64,000 nucleotides of DNA from Butyrivibrio sp. NC3005. Lineage in GTDB: Bacteria > Bacillota > Clostridia > Lachnospirales > Lachnospiraceae. The stretch is taken from contig NZ_AUKC01000014.1 in assembly GCF_000424545.1 (NCBI RefSeq), forward strand, positions 35,260 through 99,259. Direction: 5' to 3'. The notes under the pieces were generated by a model that saw only the letters and a list, made by a program, of their open reading frames with translations, had not been told where the DNA came from and searched no databases. The position numbers were made by a program, and so were the translations under genes. Below are positions 42,735 through 51,964 of the stretch, piece after piece. Each line of letters opens with the position of its first letter. The stretch's first letter is position 1.

Positions 42735-44468
42735 ATGAAAAAGTATTTGATAAGAAACTGGTGGCGATACCTGATTGGAGGAATCGCTCTAATCTGTAGC
42801 ACCGCAATTGATGTAATGCTGCCTTTCGTTACCCTGTCCATGGTTGACGATGTCATCGTGGGCGGAAATATGGATATTTTCAGGAGAGATATCATTCTCT
42901 TCGTTGCAGCAGGCCTTGGAAGAGCCTTCTTCCAGTTTGTTAAGGAATTTTTGTGTGACATGTCAGGATGCCGTGTGGCGTCCGGTCTTAGAAAAGAAAT
43001 GATGAAGCACATATTCTCCCTAAACAAGGGTTATTTTGACAAGACCAACACCGGCGAGCTCATGGCAAGAGTCAAGGACGATGCCGGATCAGTATGGGAT
43101 CTTACGGGCTTTGTAGGTATGCTCCTTACGGAAGCTACTGTTTACTTCATCGGAGTTGTCTTTTGTATGATTGCTCTGAATTGGAAACTCAGCATAGTGC
43201 CGCTGGCATTCATGCCGCCTCTTGCATACGTGGCTCTTCATCTTGAGAAAAAGCTTAGCAAGGACTACGACGAAATCAGCGAAAGAAATGCTGCTCTCAC
43301 CAAGGTTGTTGAAGAGAATATCTCAGGCGTCAGGACTGTAAAGGCATTCTCTGCTGAGGGTCTTGAGATGAAGAAGTTTGATGAGAAGAACGAAGCCTAT
43401 GGCGATGCCAACAAGCAGTTTGCTTCCGATCTTGCGGACAGCGATCCTCTTATAGGTCTAATCCCCAAGATTATGCAGGTTCTGGTGGTGACCATCGGTG
43501 GTTACGCTGCCATTAAGGGCAGCATCACCTACGGTACTCTGGTGGCATTTGTGGCCTACTCTATTCAGATAGTATGGCCAATTGAAAATCTTGGATGGAT
43601 GCTTTCTCAGGTTTCCCAAGGCTTTGCAGGATACAAGAAGATTAACAAGGTTATGAAGACCGAGCCGGAGATTACAGATACCTGGGCAAAAGAGCTACTT
43701 AAGGAAGGTAACAAGCCTGGTGAGATTAGATTTGACCATGTGAGCTTTAAAATAGATGGCAAAACAATCTTAGAAGACGTCAGCTTTAACTTGGAGAAAG
43801 GCAAGACGCTTGGAATAATGGGGGCCACCGGTGCAGGAAAGAGCACCATCGTAAACCTCATTGAAAGGTTTTACGACGTCACAAGTGGCAGCATCAAGAT
43901 TGAGGGAAAAGAAATCAAGAAGATGCCTCTTAGCGATGTAAGGGCCTTCTCTTCAGTTGTAATGCAGGATGTATTTCTTTTCTCAGATACAATCACTGAG
44001 AACGTCAGACTGGGATTCAAGGACACTATGGATGTAAGAACCGTTAAGTCTGCCATCAAGAGTGCTCACGCTAAGGAGTTCGTTGAGAAGATTACCGACA
44101 GTTATGATGCTGTTATCGGAGAAAGAGGTATCGGCCTTTCCGGAGGACAGAAACAGAGGCTTTCTATCGCAAGAGCTCTTGCCAAGAAGGCAGATCTTCT
44201 GGTACTGGATGATTCAACATCCGCACTGGATATGGAAACTGAAGCTGCAATTCAGCAGGAACTTCAGGAAAAGAATGATATGAGCAAGATCATCATAGGA
44301 CACCGGATTTCATCAGTGAAGGATGCTGATGAGATCCTTGTACTTGAAAATGGAAAGGTGGCCGAAAGAGGAACCCACGCTGAGCTCATCAGAAAAGGAG
44401 GTCTGTATTACAGCACCTATGAGGCTCAGTATGGCGACTATCACAAAGCTATGGCTGCCTGTGAATAA
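42735..44468 (+). CDS. Heterodimeric ABC exporter, subunit with degenerate site
   Basis: 577 residues: six membrane helices (residues 15-300) then the ATPase domain. Walker A GATGAGKST, Q-loop VVMQDVFLF, signature LSGGQKQR, Walker B LLVLDDSTSALD and switch IIGHRISS are visible. The usual catalytic Glu after Walker B is Asp (LDD), as in the degenerate site of BmrC/TM287-type subunits. The partner follows 18 bp downstream. Such pairs export drugs, peptides or lipids across the cytoplasmic membrane. G/C content is visibly higher than in the neighbouring island genes. Confidence 0.92.
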   Translation: MKKYLIRNWWRYLIGGIALICSTAIDVMLPFVTLSMVDDVIVGGNMDIFRRDIILFVAAGLGRAFFQFVKEFLCDMSGCRVASGLRKEMMKHIFSLNKGYFDKTNTGELMARVKDDAGSVWDLTGFVGMLLTEATVYFIGVVFCMIALNWKLSIVPLAFMPPLAYVALHLEKKLSKDYDEISERNAALTKVVEENISGVRTVKAFSAEGLEMKKFDEKNEAYGDANKQFASDLADSDPLIGLIPKIMQVLVVTIGGYAAIKGSITYGTLVAFVAYSIQIVWPIENLGWMLSQVSQGFAGYKKINKVMKTEPEITDTWAKELLKEGNKPGEIRFDHVSFKIDGKTILEDVSFNLEKGKTLGIMGATGAGKSTIVNLIERFYDVTSGSIKIEGKEIKKMPLSDVRAFSSVVMQDVFLFSDTITENVRLGFKDTMDVRTVKSAIKSAHAKEFVEKITDSYDAVIGERGIGLSGGQKQRLSIARALAKKADLLVLDDSTSALDMETEAAIQQELQEKNDMSKIIIGHRISSVKDADEILVLENGKVAERGTHAELIRKGGLYYSTYEAQYGDYHKAMAACE

Positions 44469-44486
44469 TAAGAAGGGGGATATTAT

Positions 44487-46271
44487 ATGGCAATAAACAG
44501 CACCAGAGAGGATGAGGACTTAAAGCAGACCCTAAAGATTGATGTACTAAGGCGCCTTCTTAAAAATCTTTTGGAATACAAGGGAAAGATTGTACTGGTA
44601 ACAATGCTTATACTGATTACTGTAGCAATCTCAACCACTTATCCTCTGCTGATTGAAAAAGTAATAAACGACGAGATTATAGACAAAAATGTAAAAGGAC
44701 TGTTCATTATGGCTTGCATTATGGTAGCCATGGCTCTTATACACTACGTAGCCAACAGAATATGGAGGCGCATAATGGCCACCATCTCCAATGATATGGT
44801 TAAAAACATCAGAAGAAAGCTCTACGTTCACATTCAGGAACTTGGAGTGGATTTCTTTGATCAGAGACCTTCGGGCAAAATCCTAGCCAGGGTAACCGGT
44901 GACGTAAATGCCCTAAAGGAAGTTCTCTCCAGTACAATTACAACCTTATTTCCTGAGGCTATAAGTCTTGTGGCGATTCTTACAATAATGATTGTTAAGA
45001 GCCCAGTCCTTTCTCTTTCTGCGGCAGTAGCGGTTCCCATCATCATGCTGGGACTGTTCTTATGCGAGATCCTTGCCCACAAGAGATGGCAAAAATGGAA
45101 GAAGAAGGACTCCAATATGACAGCATTTATCCACGAGGGCATTGAGGGAGTATCGGTAATACAGAGTTTCAACGCTCAGGAGGAATCCTCGAGAGAGTTC
45201 AATGGAATAGTAGACGAAGTTATCCATGCATTTAGATCCGCGGTGCTCATAGCTGACCTGTACAGTCCTACTATTGAGATTGCAGGTGGTCTCGGAACAG
45301 CAACACTGTATTACCTTGCTATCACCAGGCTTGGCGTGACTCAGGAATCACTAGGAACGCTATCAGCCTTTGTATTGTACCTTGGAATGTTCTTTAGTCC
45401 CATAAGGAACCTTGCAAGTTACTACAACAAGCTTATAACCAACCTCTCATCTGCAGAAAGGGTTTATGAAATCATGGACATGGAGCCTTTGGTAAAGGAT
45501 GGCGAAAAGGCCATCGATCTTCCTGAAATCAATGGCGATGTGGAATTTGATCATGTTACATTTGCTTATCCGGACGAGCCTGATGTGGACATTCTACACG
45601 ACGTGAGTTTTACAGCTAGGCAGGGCGAGACTATCGCGCTTGTCGGCCCCACCGGTGCAGGAAAGACCACCATCGTAAGCCTTCTTAGCCGATTCTATAA
45701 CACCAAGGCGGGAAGAGTTTTGGTGGATGGATATGATATCAGCAAGGTTACCGTCCAGTCTCTTAGAAATCAGTTTGGAATCATGACACAGGACAACTAC
45801 CTGTTCTCCGGAACCATAAGGGACAACATTAAGTACGGAAGACCGAATGCCACTGATGAAGAAATGATAGAAGTTTCCAAGGCGGTGCACGCTCACGACT
45901 TCATCATCAAGCTAGAGAAGGGCTATGACACAGTCATAACCGAAAGGGGCGGAGGACTTTCCAACGGCCAGAGACAGCTAGTAGCTTTTGCTAGAACTCT
46001 TTTGACTGATCCCAAGATACTGATTCTGGACGAGGCCACAGCCAGCATTGACACCAGAACCGAGATTCTGGTTCAGCAGGGAATCGAAGAGCTTCTTAAA
46101 AAAAGGACTTCCTTTGTGGTGGCTCACAGACTTTCAACCATCAAGAAAGCAGACAAGATTTTTGTCATTGACGATGGTGGAATTCTGGAGTGGGGCAATC
46201 ACGAGAGCCTCATGGCTAAGAAGGGCGCTTACTACGAGCTGTACTCCGCTCAGTTTGTGAGAGCCTCATAA
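44487..46271 (+). CDS. Heterodimeric ABC exporter, catalytically complete subunit
   Basis: 594 residues, six membrane helices then an ATPase domain: Walker A GPTGAGKTT, Q-loop IMTQDNYLF, signature variant LSNGQRQL, Walker B ILILDEATASID with the catalytic Glu, and VAHRLST. The signature Asn (SNGQ) is a mild departure from SGGQ. Together with the upstream subunit it forms a BmrCD/TM287-288-like exporter. RBS AGGGGG. The pair ends in the hairpin at 46366. Confidence 0.93.
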   Translation: MAINSTREDEDLKQTLKIDVLRRLLKNLLEYKGKIVLVTMLILITVAISTTYPLLIEKVINDEIIDKNVKGLFIMACIMVAMALIHYVANRIWRRIMATISNDMVKNIRRKLYVHIQELGVDFFDQRPSGKILARVTGDVNALKEVLSSTITTLFPEAISLVAILTIMIVKSPVLSLSAAVAVPIIMLGLFLCEILAHKRWQKWKKKDSNMTAFIHEGIEGVSVIQSFNAQEESSREFNGIVDEVIHAFRSAVLIADLYSPTIEIAGGLGTATLYYLAITRLGVTQESLGTLSAFVLYLGMFFSPIRNLASYYNKLITNLSSAERVYEIMDMEPLVKDGEKAIDLPEINGDVEFDHVTFAYPDEPDVDILHDVSFTARQGETIALVGPTGAGKTTIVSLLSRFYNTKAGRVLVDGYDISKVTVQSLRNQFGIMTQDNYLFSGTIRDNIKYGRPNATDEEMIEVSKAVHAHDFIIKLEKGYDTVITERGGGLSNGQRQLVAFARTLLTDPKILILDEATASIDTRTEILVQQGIEELLKKRTSFVVAHRLSTIKKADKIFVIDDGGILEWGNHESLMAKKGAYYELYSAQFVRAS

Positions 46272-46365
46272 GTACCGATTCTTCAAATATGAAGTATTAA
46301 GTCGGGGGATTTGCTAATGGATTGAGATATCCACTTTATAATTTGCTAAAACTACAGAAATGGGG

Positions 46366-46396
46366 AAAGGGTCGGATTTTACTCCGACCCTTTATT
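46366..46396 (+). terminator. ABC operon terminator
   Basis: AAAGGGTCGGA / TCCGACCCTTT with a 6-nt loop; same loop and similar stem as the higBA terminator at 34961. Confidence 0.85.
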
Positions 46397-46427
46397 TTAA
46401 TATAAGCCTATTTTAATTTAATAGACG

Positions 46428-46739
46428 TTAGATATCTTTTGAATACAGAAGATCATTATCGCCACTATAATTAGTAATCTCCTTTTCAAACGAATATCCG
46501 TAGTGTTCATACAATCCTACATTTTCTACAGGTGTAGGAATATAGCTTTTTTTTAAGCCATGCGCTTTCAGATATGCATTTGCATGATTAATCAGCTTTC
46601 CGCTGATTCTTTGTCCGCGGTATTCTTCAGATACAAATACACAGGATATCCAAGGATAAATATCAGGTAGAGGATAATAATCCTCTTTCATGGCAGATAC
46701 CATTCCTATTATTTTGTCCTTGCTCTTTGCAACAAACAT
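46428..46739 (-). pseudogene. C-terminal part of a GNAT acetyltransferase
   Basis: 103 residues from the first ATG: KDKIIGMVSAMKED, PWISCVFVSEEYRGQRISGKLI (acetyl-CoA loop RGQRIS), VGLYEHYGYSFEKEI. The frame continues upstream without a start (TDWET) into the end of the kinase-like gene, so about 50 N-terminal residues are missing. Probably broken by fusion with the neighbouring gene. Confidence 0.7.
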
Positions 46740-46757
46740 CGTTTCCCAGTCGGTGAA

Positions 46758-47531
46758 TTACCATTTTCTTACAAGATCTGCAATGTGATCTTTTGCTTCA
46801 TTCCATGAACAGTTCTCTATAAAAGATAGGAGCTGATTTGCAAGATCAGTTCCTTTATCAACCTTTTCTATAGACAGATCATTAGGAAGATGCCATCCGA
46901 AATGATTTGCAACTAAAGCAGCGGTATCTTCAACACTTCTGTTGTTATCACGTTCAACCCAGAAGTAATTACTTTGTTTGATATAGTTATATGCTTCAAT
47001 GTTTAGTTCAGTCAGAGTCTGCTCGCATGTTGCCTTGGCTTTTTCGTAATCAGTTGCGCTGTGGATAAAATCGCTGAACGGTTTGTGATCTGGACGATTA
47101 CAATATGTATCCACAATGTTTTCAGGCTTGGAGATCATGAAAGCAATTTTGGAAGGATCTGTAATTAGGTCAGCTTCCTCTAAAACTATGTGAAGATCGC
47201 ACAAGATAATCTGATCTCTTGAAAGCTTGATCAAATCAAATAGTACATAGTCGAGCTGCTCCCTCTTATTTCCTAAAAGCCACTTCTTGTACTCCTCTAC
47301 GCTTCTTCCAAAGAACTCATCTGCGTCTCTGAATCTGGTATTCATGGTAGGCTGATGCTCTTTGTCTGACATGAGCTGATGAACTGTAAACTGATCATCA
47401 ATAACATATACGGGTATACCGTATTTTTCACCGAGTGCTTTAGTGACTGTTGTTTTGCCACCGCAAGCAGTGCCTGAAATAAAATAAACGTTGCGTAAAT
47501 ACTCTTTGATTATATTGTCTTGAAATATCAT
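46758..47531 (-). CDS. P-loop kinase-like protein, intact copy
   Basis: 257 residues. Walker A FISGTACGGKTTVTKAL at residues 16-32, VYVIDDQF, RDADEFFGRSVEEYKKW, then VLFDLIKLS, CDLHIVLEEADLI and a lid-like AFMISKP. It resembles small nucleotide or antibiotic kinases of the AAA_33 kind. A nearly identical 5'-truncated copy lies at 35026-35705, so this gene has been duplicated in the island. The stop overlaps the fragment of an acetyltransferase downstream. Confidence 0.75.
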   Translation of the reverse strand: MIFQDNIIKEYLRNVYFISGTACGGKTTVTKALGEKYGIPVYVIDDQFTVHQLMSDKEHQPTMNTRFRDADEFFGRSVEEYKKWLLGNKREQLDYVLFDLIKLSRDQIILCDLHIVLEEADLITDPSKIAFMISKPENIVDTYCNRPDHKPFSDFIHSATDYEKAKATCEQTLTELNIEAYNYIKQSNYFWVERDNNRSVEDTAALVANHFGWHLPNDLSIEKVDKGTDLANQLLSFIENCSWNEAKDHIADLVRKW

Positions 47532-47793
47532 TTCGATTCTCCTTATATAAATAGTTTTCGTTTCGAGTTAATCGAAGCATGAAACTATTCTATAAGTTTC
47601 ATGCTTTTAGATATTTCTTAACTTTAAAAACATAACCATATGTTTCATCTCCTTTTCTAATTTTCTAAAATATATATTAAATTATATTATTAAGCATTTT
47701 AAGACAGAAAATTTATTATTTTTCATTTGGAATATATGATTAAATGTTTAATTTATTTAGAAACAAAAAGGTACTAGATAGTGACAATACTGA
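47532..47793. other. A/T-rich non-coding stretch
   Basis: No gene is seen. A hairpin pairs GAAGCATGAAACTA with TAGTTTCATGCTT (with internal mismatches) around 47573-47606, consistent with a promoter/leader region of the minus-strand kinase. Confidence 0.4.
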
Positions 47794-47871
47794 ATAAAGG
47801 TATATTGCAGGTAAGGTTTGCACGATTATAAGAGAGTTTTATGGAGTCACATTGGTGGCTCCATTTTTTAT
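47794..47871 (+). repeat. 78-bp direct repeat, left copy
   Basis: Matches 52747-52825 except for one substitution and one extra T. It begins with the last codons ATA AAG GTA TAT TGC AGG TAA of a regulator gene and ends with that gene's terminator (TGGAGTCAC / GTGGCTCCA, ATTG loop, six or seven T). The two copies bracket the RiPP-type cluster. Confidence 0.95.
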
Positions 47872-48050
47872 GGGCGTAATCTAGTTTAGTTTGCGTAGTG
47901 TGTGAAATATAGAATGTCACTACGTGGGGATTGATTGGTATTTTAGTCATATTATCGATGCTTAGGATGTATTTTTTGATTTTATAAAAAAAATTACAAA
48001 AAACAGAAAAAATATAATAAAGAAAAAAGCAAAATTGTGTGAAAAAACGA
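47872..48050. other. Non-coding stretch with inverted CGTAGTG/CACTACG pair
   Basis: GCGTAGTG (47893) and CACTACGTG (47918) face each other 29 bp apart, the same word as in array 1 and repeat A. The rest is A-rich and holds no gene. Confidence 0.5.
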
Positions 48051-48098
48051 TTGACTTTAGCACGGTAATAATATAAAATGTAAAACTGTAACGCGTTA
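48051..48098 (+). promoter_or_regulatory. Promoter of the RiPP-type cluster and palindrome
   Basis: -35 TTGACT (48051-48056) and -10 TATAAA (48072-48077, 15-bp spacing, somewhat short). Downstream lies the perfect palindrome TAACGCGTTA (48089-48098), a possible operator near the transcription start. Confidence 0.55.
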
Positions 48099-48124
48099 AA
48101 ATGATTTTGAAGGAGGAAAAAACT

Positions 48125-48196
48125 ATGAAACCTATGTTTAAGGTTATTAAGGTTGCTGGATGCATGAATTCATGGGGAAGAACAACTTTAGTATAA
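48125..48196 (+). CDS. Putative 23-residue RiPP precursor peptide
   Basis: ATG 48125 is preceded by GAAGGAGGAAAA at ideal spacing. The 23 residues comprise a short basic/hydrophobic half (MKPMFKVIKVAG) and a tail with Cys13, Trp17-Gly18-Arg19 and C-terminal Thr-Thr-Leu-Val. The length is close to PqqA, and the cluster likewise encodes radical SAM enzymes and a PqqD-like protein. W-G-R fits the aromatic-x-basic pattern modified by cyclophane-forming radical SAM enzymes; Cys13 is a second candidate site. The first gene of the operon, it is separated from the rest by a 15-bp hairpin. The alternative is a plain attenuation leader. Confidence 0.7.
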   Translation: MKPMFKVIKVAGCMNSWGRTTLV

Positions 48197-48237
48197 TTTA
48201 TAGTGAAAGACAAAAATAAGCGGTCTTTCACTATAAA
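48197..48237 (+). promoter_or_regulatory. 15-bp hairpin after the precursor gene
   Basis: TTTATAGTGAAAGAC / GTCTTTCACTATAAA, perfect, with an 11-nt loop, beginning directly after the stop codon. There is no U run, so it is more likely an mRNA-stabilising or partial-termination element. This is the usual way to make more precursor than enzyme. A second hairpin (AGGGACT / AGTCCCT, 48283-48311) follows before the first enzyme gene. Confidence 0.8.
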
Positions 48238-48337
48238 TCACTAGCGGATGCATACTTTTGCTGTTCGCAACAAAAATAATTGAGGGACTATGAAAAAGAT
48301 TCACAGTCCCTTTAAGAAGAACAATGGAGAAGTAAAC

Positions 48338-49216
48338 ATGAAATTTCCTCTAATAGTCAAATGGGCGATAACAGATAAATGTAATTTTTCATGTAAGCAT
48401 TGTTATAGAAGTCAGCGAAAAAAAGAAATATCGCGAGAAAATGCGAATATGATTATTGAAGAACTCCATAAAGAAAGAGTTGGTTGTGTTGCGATAACGG
48501 GTGGTGAACCATTGATGGCAAAGGAGTTCATTTATATTATTAATAGTCTTCATGAAAAAGGTATTGAAACTGAGATTGCAACTAATGGTTATTTTATTAC
48601 AAAAGATATTATTTCGTTATTTAAAAAGAATGGAATATCAACTATACAAATTAGTTTAGAAGGTTATAACTCGGAACAAAATGATTATATAAGAGGTTGT
48701 GGGACATTTGAACATATTGTTAGAAATATAAGATTTTTAGTGTCCTCAGGCATAAACGTTGTGCTGGCTAATACGTTAAATCATGCCAATTGTAAAGATA
48801 TTGATAATATGGTGAAATTTGCTAATGATTTACGAGTTGCAGCTTTGAGATTTGAAATATATATACCGATACGAGATGATATAAACGGATTGAGATTAGA
48901 TGAAAAGGATATGCAGTTTTTAAAAAATAAATTTTCTGAATACAGCGGATATAAAAATATCATACTACCGGTATTTCATAGTGCAATTAATTGTGGCGCT
49001 GGTGAATATATGACAATGATTAATAGTGACATGACAGTATCACCATGTGACCTGTTATGTGATCATGTAAAAAGTGAATTACATATAGATAATGAACATA
49101 GTATCAAATATATATGGCAGAATGATCTTGAACTTAAAAAATGGAGACAACGACCATTTGATGGTTGTATGTTAACTAGTAAAAATCACTTTACTGATTA
49201 TAGGAGAATGGCTTAA
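48338..49216 (+). CDS. Radical SAM enzyme 1 (SPASM-like)
   Basis: 292 residues. The [4Fe-4S]-SAM motif is CNFSCKHC near residue 16, followed by the GGEP block ITGGEPL and IQISLEG. The C-terminal part has CGAGEYMTMINSDMTVSPCDLLC and a last Cys in FDGCML, resembling a SPASM-type auxiliary-cluster domain with fewer cysteines than canonical. Such enzymes install C-C, C-S or epimer modifications in peptides. ATG 48338 after TGGAGA is preferred; the upstream ATG 48290 lies inside a hairpin. The MFS gene starts right at its stop codon. Confidence 0.9.
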   Translation: MKFPLIVKWAITDKCNFSCKHCYRSQRKKEISRENANMIIEELHKERVGCVAITGGEPLMAKEFIYIINSLHEKGIETEIATNGYFITKDIISLFKKNGISTIQISLEGYNSEQNDYIRGCGTFEHIVRNIRFLVSSGINVVLANTLNHANCKDIDNMVKFANDLRVAALRFEIYIPIRDDINGLRLDEKDMQFLKNKFSEYSGYKNIILPVFHSAINCGAGEYMTMINSDMTVSPCDLLCDHVKSELHIDNEHSIKYIWQNDLELKKWRQRPFDGCMLTSKNHFTDYRRMA

Positions 49217-50395
49217 ATGAATGCAATAAAAAAAGCAAATCTATTTTTGATACTGAAGGCTTTACTTCAATTCCAAGGTTTTATAGGACCAGTTATTTTT
49301 GTTTTTTATACTCAATATATGGGACTGACAACCTCTGAATATCTTATTTGCGATTCGATTTTATTTATCATAATGGCTATTTGTGAAATGCCAAGCGGTA
49401 TTGTGGCTGATTATATTGGTAGAAAAAAAGCATTAGTGATATCACAAACAGCTATTATCGTTGGAATGATTGTTTTGATTATTAGTGCAAGTTTTTGGGG
49501 GGCAGTTATTGTTGCATGTATATATGGCATATTTGGTGCGTTAGAATCTGGTGTAGCAGAATCAGTATTATATGAAACATATGAGTTGAATAAATGCAAA
49601 GATGAATATGAATATTTACAGGCAAAAACAGGTGGCATAGGGTTTGTAATTTCTATATTATATGCTGTTGCATCGGGTTATTTGGTAGAATATAAGGTAA
49701 CATTGCCTGTTATCCTTGATTTAGCGGTATGTGTTATAACTTTGATAGCTTCTGTAATTCTTCTTGAAGATTATAAAAAATATGATAATAAAACAATTGA
49801 TTTACCTAATAAATCTGAGGTGAAAAATGTAATATTTATTATATTTATTGTGACTATATTATCATCATGTTCAAGAGTAATGTTTTCGTTTTACCAACCT
49901 ATTTTATTAGAGGCAAATATTCCAGTATTCTTTTTAGGATATGCAAGTGCAATATATAGTCTTGTATCAGCGGGGGCGGCTTTTTTATATAAAAAAATAC
50001 GGAAAAGTTTATCGATTTCTATGATGTACACTGTGATTATTGGATTACAATTCATTTCTACTTTAGGAATTGGAATAATGCGAAATTATACTGTTGTTGT
50101 ATTTATTTTAATACAACAAGTGCAGAGGGGATTGATGGGAACTTTTTTGTATATGCAGGTAAACAGATATATTGATACTAATAGCGGAAACAGAGTTTCA
50201 CTTATGTCTGTTATGTACTGTGGAATAAGTATATTGACAGGAATATCATTATATATATCGTCTGCTCTGACAAATATAGGAAGTATGCGTTTTGCATTAT
50301 CTATCTATATAGTATTGATAAATGCAGCTTTGATATTGTCTATATTAGTATTTAAGAAAAATGAGAAAAAAATAATAAGATATGATGAGGTGTGA
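49217..50395 (+). CDS. MFS transporter of the RiPP-type cluster
   Basis: 392 residues with 12 predicted membrane helices. The typical loop-2 motif is seen as GIVADYIGRKKAL, and the central loop is charged (DYKKYDNKTIDLPNKSE). Its start overlaps or abuts the preceding stop (TTAAATGA), so translation is coupled. Located between two radical SAM genes, it most likely exports the finished peptide product or confers self-protection. Very A/T-rich, like the whole cluster. Confidence 0.88.
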   Translation: MNAIKKANLFLILKALLQFQGFIGPVIFVFYTQYMGLTTSEYLICDSILFIIMAICEMPSGIVADYIGRKKALVISQTAIIVGMIVLIISASFWGAVIVACIYGIFGALESGVAESVLYETYELNKCKDEYEYLQAKTGGIGFVISILYAVASGYLVEYKVTLPVILDLAVCVITLIASVILLEDYKKYDNKTIDLPNKSEVKNVIFIIFIVTILSSCSRVMFSFYQPILLEANIPVFFLGYASAIYSLVSAGAAFLYKKIRKSLSISMMYTVIIGLQFISTLGIGIMRNYTVVVFILIQQVQRGLMGTFLYMQVNRYIDTNSGNRVSLMSVMYCGISILTGISLYISSALTNIGSMRFALSIYIVLINAALILSILVFKKNEKKIIRYDEV

Positions 50396-50397
50396 GT

Positions 50398-51183
50398 ATG
50401 TTTCCCAGGGGAGCTTTAGTATATTTAACAAATGCATGTACAATGAATTGTAAGCATTGTGGGATTGTTAACAATTATACTCCATCTTTTTTGGATGATG
50501 AAAGTTTTGAAGCTGCGATGGATTTATTAACTGATATGAAGTGTTATATAGTTGCAATTTCAGGTGGAGATCCTATTTTACACCCTCACTGTTTTGATTA
50601 TATTCGTGAAATACGTAGCCGAGGAATGCTTCCAGTATTAGGAATATCTGGAATTGAACTTAATGATAAAATTATCGGTCAGATAAAAAAAGCAGAAGTG
50701 GGATGTGTTCAGGTAAGTCTTGATGGGACTAATGAGTCAGAAAATGCTATTTTTAGAAAAAAAGGAAGCTTTGCGGAGATTATAAAAAACATAAAACTAA
50801 TGCAAAAAGTTGGTATCAGGGTTAATATTGCTACATGTTTAGCAAAAGAGAATGTGTCGAGATTAAACGAAATGTTGATACTGTTCAAAGAGTTAAATGC
50901 ATATCAGATAAAGTTGCAATTTTGGCAAAATATAGATGGAAACACTGAATTTCATGAATTGAGTGTTTCTGATAAAAAAGATGTTTATAGGAAAGTGAAA
51001 GAATTTGTTGATGTAAATAATGTTCATGGATGGGCAAATATTGACATTGCGTATAAGAGAAAACGTGCAGAAGATAAATTTATTTTATATCCGGATGGCA
51101 ATGTTTATAACATGGAAAAGGGATTATGTATCGGTAATATATTAAAAGATTTTGAAAGGATTAAGACGTATTATGAAAAATGA
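50398..51183 (+). CDS. Radical SAM enzyme 2
   Basis: 261 residues. The radical SAM motif is CTMNCKHC near residue 12, then ISGGDPILHPH (GGE-like block), VQVSLDG and NIATCLAKENVSRLNE. The C-terminal region has YPDGNVYNMEKGLCIGNIL with only one conserved-looking Cys, so a full SPASM or twitch cluster is unlikely. It would carry out a second peptide modification or work with enzyme 1. GAGG 50387-50390 selects ATG 50398; the MFS stop overlaps its leader. Confidence 0.9.
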   Translation: MFPRGALVYLTNACTMNCKHCGIVNNYTPSFLDDESFEAAMDLLTDMKCYIVAISGGDPILHPHCFDYIREIRSRGMLPVLGISGIELNDKIIGQIKKAEVGCVQVSLDGTNESENAIFRKKGSFAEIIKNIKLMQKVGIRVNIATCLAKENVSRLNEMLILFKELNAYQIKLQFWQNIDGNTEFHELSVSDKKDVYRKVKEFVDVNNVHGWANIDIAYKRKRAEDKFILYPDGNVYNMEKGLCIGNILKDFERIKTYYEK

Positions 51184-51964
51184 TTATTTGTATGATAACT
51201 ATAGATTGGTAGAATTCTATGATGATATGTATAACTATGATGATGATTTTGAACTGTGGAAAGAGTATATCAAATCTGGTATGCAAGTGTTAGAGATGGC
51301 ATGTGGCTCAGGAAGATTAACGAGAATAATCGTAGAAAACATTGCAGGTGTTACTGTAGATGCACTGGATTATTCTAAAGAAATGCTGGAATTGTTAGAT
51401 AGGAAAAAAAGCTTTTTTGCTATGAAGCAAGAATCAAAGATTAATCTTATAGAAGCGGATATGAGAGAATACAAAACTGAAAAAAGATATGATGTAATTA
51501 TTATTCCATCTAATTCGTTGAACCATATAGAAGAAAATGAAGATATGGAGAATCTGTTGAATAATTTATATTCTATGCTAAAACCCAACGGATATTTGTT
51601 ATTTGATATTCTAAACCCTATTTTTTCATTTCTAGTACATGATGAAAATGAATGGCATGACGGCAATGTGTATTACAAAGAAAGTTGTAAAAAATATTTT
51701 TATTCTGATGAAAAATCTAAGTATGATTATTCAACTCAGATAAATAGTGTTAAATATAGATATTTTTATTGCAATAAACAAGGTGATAAGGATGCTGAGA
51801 GTCCTGAGTATAATATGGATATAAAAGTTAGGTTATATTTCCCAAAAGAAATGGACTATTATGTTACTAAATCAGACTTTACAAGTGTAAAGAAATATGA
51901 TTGGTATGATAGGCGCCCATATATAGGAAAAACTTCGGAGCAGATTTATGTATTGCAAAAATGA
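51173..51964 (+). CDS. SAM-dependent methyltransferase of the RiPP-type cluster
   Basis: 263 residues. The Rossmann methyltransferase core has VLEMACGSGRLTRII (SAM loop), VDALDYSKEMLEL (acidic residue), INLIEADMREY, YDVIIIPSNSLNHIEE and LKPNGYLLFDI. The C-terminal part is rich in Tyr and Asp. It overlaps the second radical SAM gene by 11 bp and the peptidase gene by 17 bp. Likely methylates the peptide product (N- or C-terminus or a side chain); the target is unknown. Confidence 0.88.
   Translation: MKNDYLYDNYRLVEFYDDMYNYDDDFELWKEYIKSGMQVLEMACGSGRLTRIIVENIAGVTVDALDYSKEMLELLDRKKSFFAMKQESKINLIEADMREYKTEKRYDVIIIPSNSLNHIEENEDMENLLNNLYSMLKPNGYLLFDILNPIFSFLVHDENEWHDGNVYYKESCKKYFYSDEKSKYDYSTQINSVKYRYFYCNKQGDKDAESPEYNMDIKVRLYFPKEMDYYVTKSDFTSVKKYDWYDRRPYIGKTSEQIYVLQK

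Noticed and set aside
48249..48284. Second short peptide gene (ATGCATACTTTTGC...)
   Set aside because: Eleven codons, no ribosome binding site and inside the inter-hairpin region.
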